Positions 6,720 to 10,263 of a stretch of DNA of 10,263 bases are shown here, piece by piece. Position 1 is the first letter of the stretch. Each line of letters begins with the position of its first letter. The notes under the pieces are model-generated. The model was not told the origin of the DNA. It searched no databases and saw only the letters and a list, made by a program, of their open reading frames with translations. The DNA comes from an uncultured Pseudomonadota bacterium (GTDB taxonomy: Bacteria > Pseudomonadota > Gammaproteobacteria > Burkholderiales > Rhodocyclaceae), in assembly GCA_903939665.1 (NCBI GenBank), contig CAJAHZ010000018.1, positions 1-10,263 on the forward strand. Direction: 5' to 3'. Position numbers and translations under genes: made by a program.

Positions 6720-7562
6720 ATGACTCATTCATTTTTCCGTTTACGCCGCTTTCTGGCGCGTATCGCGCAACGTTTTGTCGAAGAGAACTTTGACCAGATC
6801 AGCGCAAGCCTGGCTTTTACGACGCTACTGTCGTTGGTGCCGCTGGTGGCGCTGATGCTTAGCCTAGTGTCTGCTGCGCCATTTTTTTCTTCTTTTGTCG
6901 ACCAGTTTGATCAGTACCTCGTGCACAACTTGCTGCCGTCGGGCAGCGCTGGAATGATCTCCAAATACCTTTTGCAATTTTCGTACAAGGCGGCGAATGT
7001 AACCCTGATTGGATTGGTCGTATTGGCGGCGACCGTCGTTCTGCTGCTGCTCACCATAGAACGGGTTTTCAATCACGTCTGGTCAGTTGTTGCCGTGCGT
7101 CCGTGGTGGCGGCGTCTTCGGCTTTATGCTGTGCTGCTGGCATTGTGGCCGCTGGCGGTTGGTGGGGTCGTGGCAGCAATCTCGTATGCGGTGACGACGT
7201 CGTTGGGCTTTGTCGATGAGCCGCCCTGGTTGCGGCGTTTCGTGTTCAACGCGATGGAACTGGTCGTCATGGCGCTGTTTATCGGCGGGCTGTATTACGT
7301 GGTGCCGTTCACCCGGGTTGAAAAGCGCGATGCGGCTTGGGCAGGGCTGATCGCGGCGCTCGGTTTTCTGTTGATGCAAAAGATATTTGAGTTTTATCTC
7401 TCCCATTTTCCATCATATACCGTCGTGTATGGAGCGTTTGCGACAGTGCCGATTTTTTTGCTCTGGTTGTATCTGTCCTGGGCGGTGCTGTTGCTTGGCG
7501 CTCTGGTTGCCGCAACGCTGCCTGAATTCCGACGGGAAAACGCCAATTCCGCCCTTCAGTAG
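6720..7562 (+). CDS. YihY/UPF0761 family inner-membrane protein (formerly misnamed ribonuclease BN)
   Basis: The 280-residue polytopic membrane protein has about six hydrophobic segments (roughly 33-55, 95-115, 134-160, 178-196, 205-222 and 240-267) after a basic, amphipathic N-terminus. Recognisable family blocks are SASLAFTTLLSLVPL (28-42) and YGAFATVPIFLLWLYLSW (237-254). The family was once labelled RNase BN, but that activity belongs to an unrelated protein; the true function is not established. The ATG at 6720 lacks a ribosome site. A TTG at 6693 is the only nearby in-frame alternative and gives nine extra residues that do not look like family sequence. The 3' end overlaps the convergent PilZ-like gene by 7 bp (stop TAG 7560-7562). 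Confidence 0.9.
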   Translation: MTHSFFRLRRFLARIAQRFVEENFDQISASLAFTTLLSLVPLVALMLSLVSAAPFFSSFVDQFDQYLVHNLLPSGSAGMISKYLLQFSYKAANVTLIGLVVLAATVVLLLLTIERVFNHVWSVVAVRPWWRRLRLYAVLLALWPLAVGGVVAAISYAVTTSLGFVDEPPWLRRFVFNAMELVVMALFIGGLYYVVPFTRVEKRDAAWAGLIAALGFLLMQKIFEFYLSHFPSYTVVYGAFATVPIFLLWLYLSWAVLLLGALVAATLPEFRRENANSALQ

Positions 7563-9172
7563 GGCTGTTGGTCGGGTTCGATCGAGAAAACCTCGACGCT
7601 GCCAGTCTGTTCGTCAAGCTGCGTGGCTTTCATTTCACGCACCTCAATGTTTCCCTGGTTGATAACCAGTACGAGTTTTTTGTGCTGATCAAGTAGGCGT
7701 CCGGATGGTGCGACCAGCGTTTGCGACGGTCTCAGCATCGGGATTTCGGGCAGGATAAGCACTGGCAGCAAAGCTTCGTTTTCACTGTCCCCAGTTTCCG
7801 AAGGGAGGGCGAGTATTGCCGGAACGGCGCGTGATGCCAGAATCTGCAGGCCAAGCTCAAGGTGTTCGGGGTTCTCGGACAGCGCCCAGCGGACAAGGCA
7901 GATTTGCCAGTCATTGCCTGATTCAGTGCGGATCGCGGTGATGTCGCCAACCCGAAGCTTTCCGGTTTTTCCCGAGACATGCATGACCGTGTAGCCGTCC
8001 GGACTTTCGTTGGTGATCATCCAGCTCGATACGTCGGTTTCTACCGTGTCGTCCCCCTGGAAAAGGTGCCAAAGGCTGTCAAGACCGCTGCACAGCGCGG
8101 CGCGATAATTCTGCCTCCGTCGCGGAAAACGGCGCTTGCCTGGGTGTCCCCAATAGTTGGCAAGGCGGCGCAGTACGCCGTGGCCGGCTGGGGTTGCAGC
8201 GAACTCCGGCAACTCGATCTGTTGTGGCGTGCGGCCAGCATCGAGCGCTTCAAGCTGCGTTTCAAGTAGGATCGCCAGGCGATCACAGGAGAAATAATGG
8301 ATATCGGGGTCGGACGGAGCTGTTTTTCGCGAGCAGGCAAAGGCTGGCGTGTCGCGTAGCGAATGAATCCAGAATGCGCCCGGGCTTTCTGGCGCGGCTT
8401 CCGGCAGTGGCTCGGCGCGGTCGGCAAAGCGTTTAAGGTATTCGGCGACGAAAGCAATCTCGCGTGATGTGAAGGAAGCCGGCTGTGCACACCCCAGCAA
8501 TAGTGCAGCGTAGTAAGTTTGGCGCAGGCTGCAGGGCGCGCCCTGCGGGGTGCTGTCTGCCAACTGCAGGCGACTTGCCGTTCTGAAGCTTTGATGCAGT
8601 TGCTGCCAGATGCCGGGGCTGGCCGGCGATGCGACCAGATCGCTGATCAACAGGTGCTGCGCGAGCGCATGCAGGCTGCGCCATAAGGCGAGGTCCTGCG
8701 CCTGGCGAAGACCGCGGATCAGGTGCTCGTCAAGGTTGTCCAATGTGGCCTGCGTGTCTTCCGCAAGCGCCTGCAGCAGATCCTGCATGCTGCGTACGAC
8801 GTGTCTGGTCTTGCGCGGAATGGGCAGCGTTACATTTTTGAGTGTCGGAATCAGTTTGTCGACTACGGAAAGGCTGCGCGTATAGAGCTGTTCCAGGGCA
8901 TCTGCGCGCTGGTGCGCAGTGGCGGGAATTTCTCGCAGGGCTGCCAGATGGGTGCGCAGAGGCGATAACTCGTCGGTAGGCTGGAGCGACAGCGGCGTGG
9001 CCAGCCATTCAAAAATAGCGCGAATGCCGGCTTGTGCCAAGGCAGCTGCTTCTGCATCATCGGGTTCGAAAACAGGATCGATCATGGCTCTTTGTGCAAA
9101 AATTGAACGTCCGCCGGCACGCGCCGGGGTGGCTGCTTCCGCGTCGTCAGGTTCGAAAACAGGATCGATCAT
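7556..9172 (-). CDS. Uncharacterised protein with a C-terminal PilZ-like (candidate c-di-GMP-binding) domain
   Basis: I do not recognise a named gene. From the ATG at 9172 the soluble protein has 538 residues, with no signal peptide or membrane segment visible. Residues 1-330 are mainly helical and rich in Ala and Leu. Residues about 345-460 resemble a PilZ domain: RQNYR (353-357) fits RxxxR, and NESPDG (388-393) about 30 residues later fits [D/N]xSxxG. Next come a basic-glycine turn (KLRVGD), an alternating-hydrophobic WQICLVRW strand and HLELGLQIL, as in beta-barrel PilZ folds. About 80 further residues follow. The start is uncertain: ATG 9205 (549 residues) would leave almost no leader after the putative promoter. 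ATG 9172 has AGGGAG close upstream. ATG 9085 (509 residues) lies in a second copy of a duplicated start region. It is divergent from rpsP. A role in c-di-GMP signalling is inference. Confidence 0.82.
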   Translation of the reverse strand: MIDPVFEPDDAEAATPARAGGRSIFAQRAMIDPVFEPDDAEAAALAQAGIRAIFEWLATPLSLQPTDELSPLRTHLAALREIPATAHQRADALEQLYTRSLSVVDKLIPTLKNVTLPIPRKTRHVVRSMQDLLQALAEDTQATLDNLDEHLIRGLRQAQDLALWRSLHALAQHLLISDLVASPASPGIWQQLHQSFRTASRLQLADSTPQGAPCSLRQTYYAALLLGCAQPASFTSREIAFVAEYLKRFADRAEPLPEAAPESPGAFWIHSLRDTPAFACSRKTAPSDPDIHYFSCDRLAILLETQLEALDAGRTPQQIELPEFAATPAGHGVLRRLANYWGHPGKRRFPRRRQNYRAALCSGLDSLWHLFQGDDTVETDVSSWMITNESPDGYTVMHVSGKTGKLRVGDITAIRTESGNDWQICLVRWALSENPEHLELGLQILASRAVPAILALPSETGDSENEALLPVLILPEIPMLRPSQTLVAPSGRLLDQHKKLVLVINQGNIEVREMKATQLDEQTGSVEVFSIEPDQQPY

Positions 9173-9184
9173 GGCTCCCTGTGC
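9011..9184. repeat. 87-bp tandem duplication covering the start of the PilZ-like gene
   Basis: Bases 9011-9097 and 9098-9184 are two diverged copies of an 87-bp unit. A 28-bp block is identical (9063-9090 and 9150-9177), and both units begin with AAAAAT. In the protein this gives two consecutive 29-residue units, each starting MIDPVFEPDDAEAA, with 21 of 29 residues identical. Because 87 is a multiple of three the frame is kept. Each copy carries its own ATG and a purine-rich stretch just upstream (AGGGAG or AAAGAG). Confidence 0.9.
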
Positions 9185-9214
9185 AGCAGCAAATTGCCGA
9201 ATCATGCACCGCGC

Positions 9215-9220
9215 ATTATA
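9215..9220 (-). promoter_or_regulatory. Putative -10 element for the PilZ-like gene
   Basis: The minus strand reads TATAAT here (plus strand ATTATA), a perfect -10 hexamer. Initiation would fall near 9208, giving about a 36-nt leader to the ATG at 9172. It supports that start over the ATG at 9205, which would lie within a few bases of the transcript end. No convincing -35 is visible at 16-18 bp. Confidence 0.5.
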
Positions 9221-9251
9221 CCTGCGAGGTGACAGCGCAGACGTTCCTTAA

Positions 9252-9264
9252 TTCACGCGGTGAA
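9252..9264. promoter_or_regulatory. Short perfect inverted repeat, possible operator
   Basis: TTCAC-GCG-GTGAA is a perfect 5-bp inverted repeat with a 3-bp centre. It sits in the 208-bp gap between the divergent PilZ-like gene (ATG at 9172) and rpsP, about 32-37 bp upstream of the minus-strand -10 and about 55 bp upstream of the rpsP -35. This suits a regulator site, but one short palindrome can arise by chance. The flanking gap sequence shows nothing else beyond the two promoters. Confidence 0.25.
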
Positions 9265-9319
9265 CTTGAAAACGCAACAGGGAAAGATTCAGTCGACCTG
9301 CGCCCCGACGAATATCAGT

Positions 9320-9347
9320 TTGTTTTTCCGCGCTTTCTTGTTATAAT
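9320..9347 (+). promoter_or_regulatory. Sigma-70-type promoter of the rpsP-rimM-trmD operon
   Basis: A perfect TATAAT at 9342-9347 is preceded by TTGTTT (9320-9325) with a 16-bp spacer. Initiation would be near 9354, leaving about a 27-nt leader that carries GGAAGAG before the rpsP ATG. The -35 matches the consensus only at TTG, but the AT-rich -10 and its position directly upstream of a ribosomal-protein operon support it. Confidence 0.65.
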
Positions 9348-9380
9348 TCTGCCCTTTTTCTGAATTCGGAAGAGAACACC

Positions 9381-9635
9381 ATGGTTGTAATTCGTCTTGC
9401 TCGCGGTGGCGCCAAAAAGCGTCCTTTCTACAATATGGTGGTGGCTGATTCCCGCACCCGCCGCGATGGCCGCTTCATTGAGCGCATTGGTTTCTACAAT
9501 CCGCTGGCTTCTGCCAAGGAAGAAGGCCTGCGTATCGCCGTTGATCGCCTGACGTACTGGGAGCAACAGGGCGCCCAGTTGTCGCCGACCGTCGCTCGTC
9601 TGGTCAAGCAGTCTACCGTCAAGGCTGCAGCCTAA
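9381..9635 (+). CDS. rpsP: Small-subunit ribosomal protein bS16
   Basis: An 84-residue basic protein of the 30S subunit, of normal length for bS16, that binds 16S rRNA during early assembly of the body of the subunit. The N-terminus MVVIRLARGGAKKRPFYNMV and the RRDGRFIERIGFYNP block (residues 27-41) are diagnostic. GGAAGAG at about 9368-9374 is a suitable ribosome site. The TAA at 9633-9635 is followed in the same frame by rimM after 18 bp. It is the first gene of the widely conserved rpsP-rimM-trmD(-rplS) operon. Confidence 0.98.
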   Translation: MVVIRLARGGAKKRPFYNMVVADSRTRRDGRFIERIGFYNPLASAKEEGLRIAVDRLTYWEQQGAQLSPTVARLVKQSTVKAAA

Positions 9636-9653
9636 ACGGCTGTTGGTTGTTCC

Positions 9654-10196
9654 TTGCCTGATTCTGCAGACGTTGTAGCACTTCCCGACATTGTTGTTCT
9701 TGGCAAGATTGTAGGTCCCTACGGCCTGCGCGGTGCGGTGAGAATACATCCTTTTGCCGATGATCCGCAGGCCTGGGCCAAGCTGTCGCACTGGTGGATT
9801 GGCCGTGAAGGCGATGCGCCGGAGCTCTGGCGGCAGACAAAGTTGATCAGGTGCAAAGCACATAACGATTCGCTTATTGCCGAGTTGGAATGTGTGCCCG
9901 ATCGCAATGCGTCGGAGACCATGCAAGGCGTCTTGGTGGGCGTGCCGCGCGAAGCGCTGCCGCCGACGGCAAAGGATGAGTATTACTGGGCCGATCTGAT
10001 CGGTCTGGATGTGGTCAATACCCATGATGAGTTGCTGGGGCAGGTGCTTGGACTGATCGAGACGCCCGGCAACGACGTGTTACGGGTAGGTGGTGGAGAA
10101 ATCACCGAGCGCTTGTTGCCTTTTGTGGCAGCCGTCGTACTTGATGTAGATATTGCAGCAAAGCTTGTTCGTGTTGATTGGGAAGCCGATTGGTAA
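9654..10196 (+). CDS. rimM: 16S rRNA processing / 30S maturation factor RimM
   Basis: RimM binds ribosomal protein uS19 and helps the 30S head mature; it is cytosolic. The product is 180 residues, within the usual range. The N-terminal RimM barrel starts at LGKIVGPYGLRGAVRI (16-31). The C-terminal PRC-like barrel covers about 108-178, with YYWADLIGL (110-118), LLPFV (154-158) and the typical ending VRVDWEADW (172-180). The only available start is TTG at 9654, because the frame runs back to the rpsP stop without an ATG or GTG. No strong ribosome site is visible, so initiation probably depends on coupling to rpsP. The 3' end may overlap the start of trmD. Confidence 0.95.
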   Translation: MPDSADVVALPDIVVLGKIVGPYGLRGAVRIHPFADDPQAWAKLSHWWIGREGDAPELWRQTKLIRCKAHNDSLIAELECVPDRNASETMQGVLVGVPREALPPTAKDEYYWADLIGLDVVNTHDELLGQVLGLIETPGNDVLRVGGGEITERLLPFVAAVVLDVDIAAKLVRVDWEADW

Positions 10197-10263
10197 GCTC
10201 GGCGGGCCGGCCGGCATCAAAGGCTGAGCAGTGTTTTACCGCGGATGTGGTAACGCTGTTCCC
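10190..10263 (+). CDS. trmD: tRNA (guanine37-N1)-methyltransferase, 5' end only, start uncertain
   Basis: The frame ending DVVTLFP (10244 onward) at the window edge matches the conserved N-terminus of TrmD, the SPOUT-class enzyme that makes m1G37 in tRNA. The position directly after rimM is where trmD is expected. There is no in-frame ATG. TTG at 10190, preceded by GGGAAG at 10180-10185, is the best in-frame start; it would overlap rimM by 7 bp and add about 18 residues before the usual N-terminus. GTG at 10231 has a good AAAGG site (10219-10223, 7-nt spacing) but is one base out of frame. Identity is fairly certain; the start is not. Confidence 0.7.
   Translation, partial: MVSSAGRPASKAEQCFTADVVTLF

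Noticed and set aside
9011..9184. The repeat as a CRISPR or mobile-element end
   Set aside because: Only two directly adjacent copies, in frame within a coding sequence; no spacers, terminal inverted repeats or transposase.
9315..10025. 236-residue open frame on the minus strand opposite rpsP-rimM
   Set aside because: Shadow of two well-identified essential-type genes; it has no recognisable domain or ribosome site.

Overview
The window is an ordinary stretch of core chromosome from a proteobacterium, most likely a betaproteobacterium and possibly of the Rhodocyclales. I infer this from the conserved gene order ilvI-ilvH-ilvC-psd-pssA-leuA, the style of the protein sequences and the moderately high GC content. 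No 16S or other phylogenetic marker is present, so the assignment is a judgement from gene order and protein recognition.

Layout, left to right. Positions 2-2997 (+) hold the 3' part of ilvI (acetohydroxyacid synthase large subunit, cut by the window edge), then ilvH (its regulatory subunit) and ilvC (ketol-acid reductoisomerase). These make the first two steps of valine/isoleucine synthesis. A 138-bp gap (2998-3135) carries a REP-like structured palindrome and a strong rho-independent terminator. Positions 3136-4547 (+) hold psd and pssA, which together make phosphatidylethanolamine from CDP-diacylglycerol and serine. leuA (4661-6202, +) follows. It draws 2-ketoisovalerate from the valine branch into leucine synthesis, and ends at a terminator shared with a convergent gene.

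Positions 6251-7562 hold two divergent membrane-protein genes: a small DUF2069-type protein (-) and a YihY/UPF0761 protein (+). The AT-rich core between them could be a -10 element on both strands. Positions 7556-9172 (-) encode a large soluble protein of no assigned function. Its C-terminal third has the RxxxR and NxSxxG signatures of a PilZ-type c-di-GMP-binding domain, and its translation start region has been tandemly duplicated (87-bp unit). It is divergent from the ribosome/tRNA operon rpsP-rimM-trmD (9381 to window end, +), which has a recognisable promoter. rimM starts with TTG, and the start of trmD is unclear because the best-looking GTG is one base out of frame.

I see no mobile element, CRISPR array, tRNA, rRNA, phage or defence system. 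Genes fill nearly all of the window and no gene-free stretch exceeds 300 bp. The least explained parts are the PilZ-like protein with its duplicated start, the palindromic element downstream of ilvC, and the trmD start. I find no convincing evidence of a wholly new biological system.
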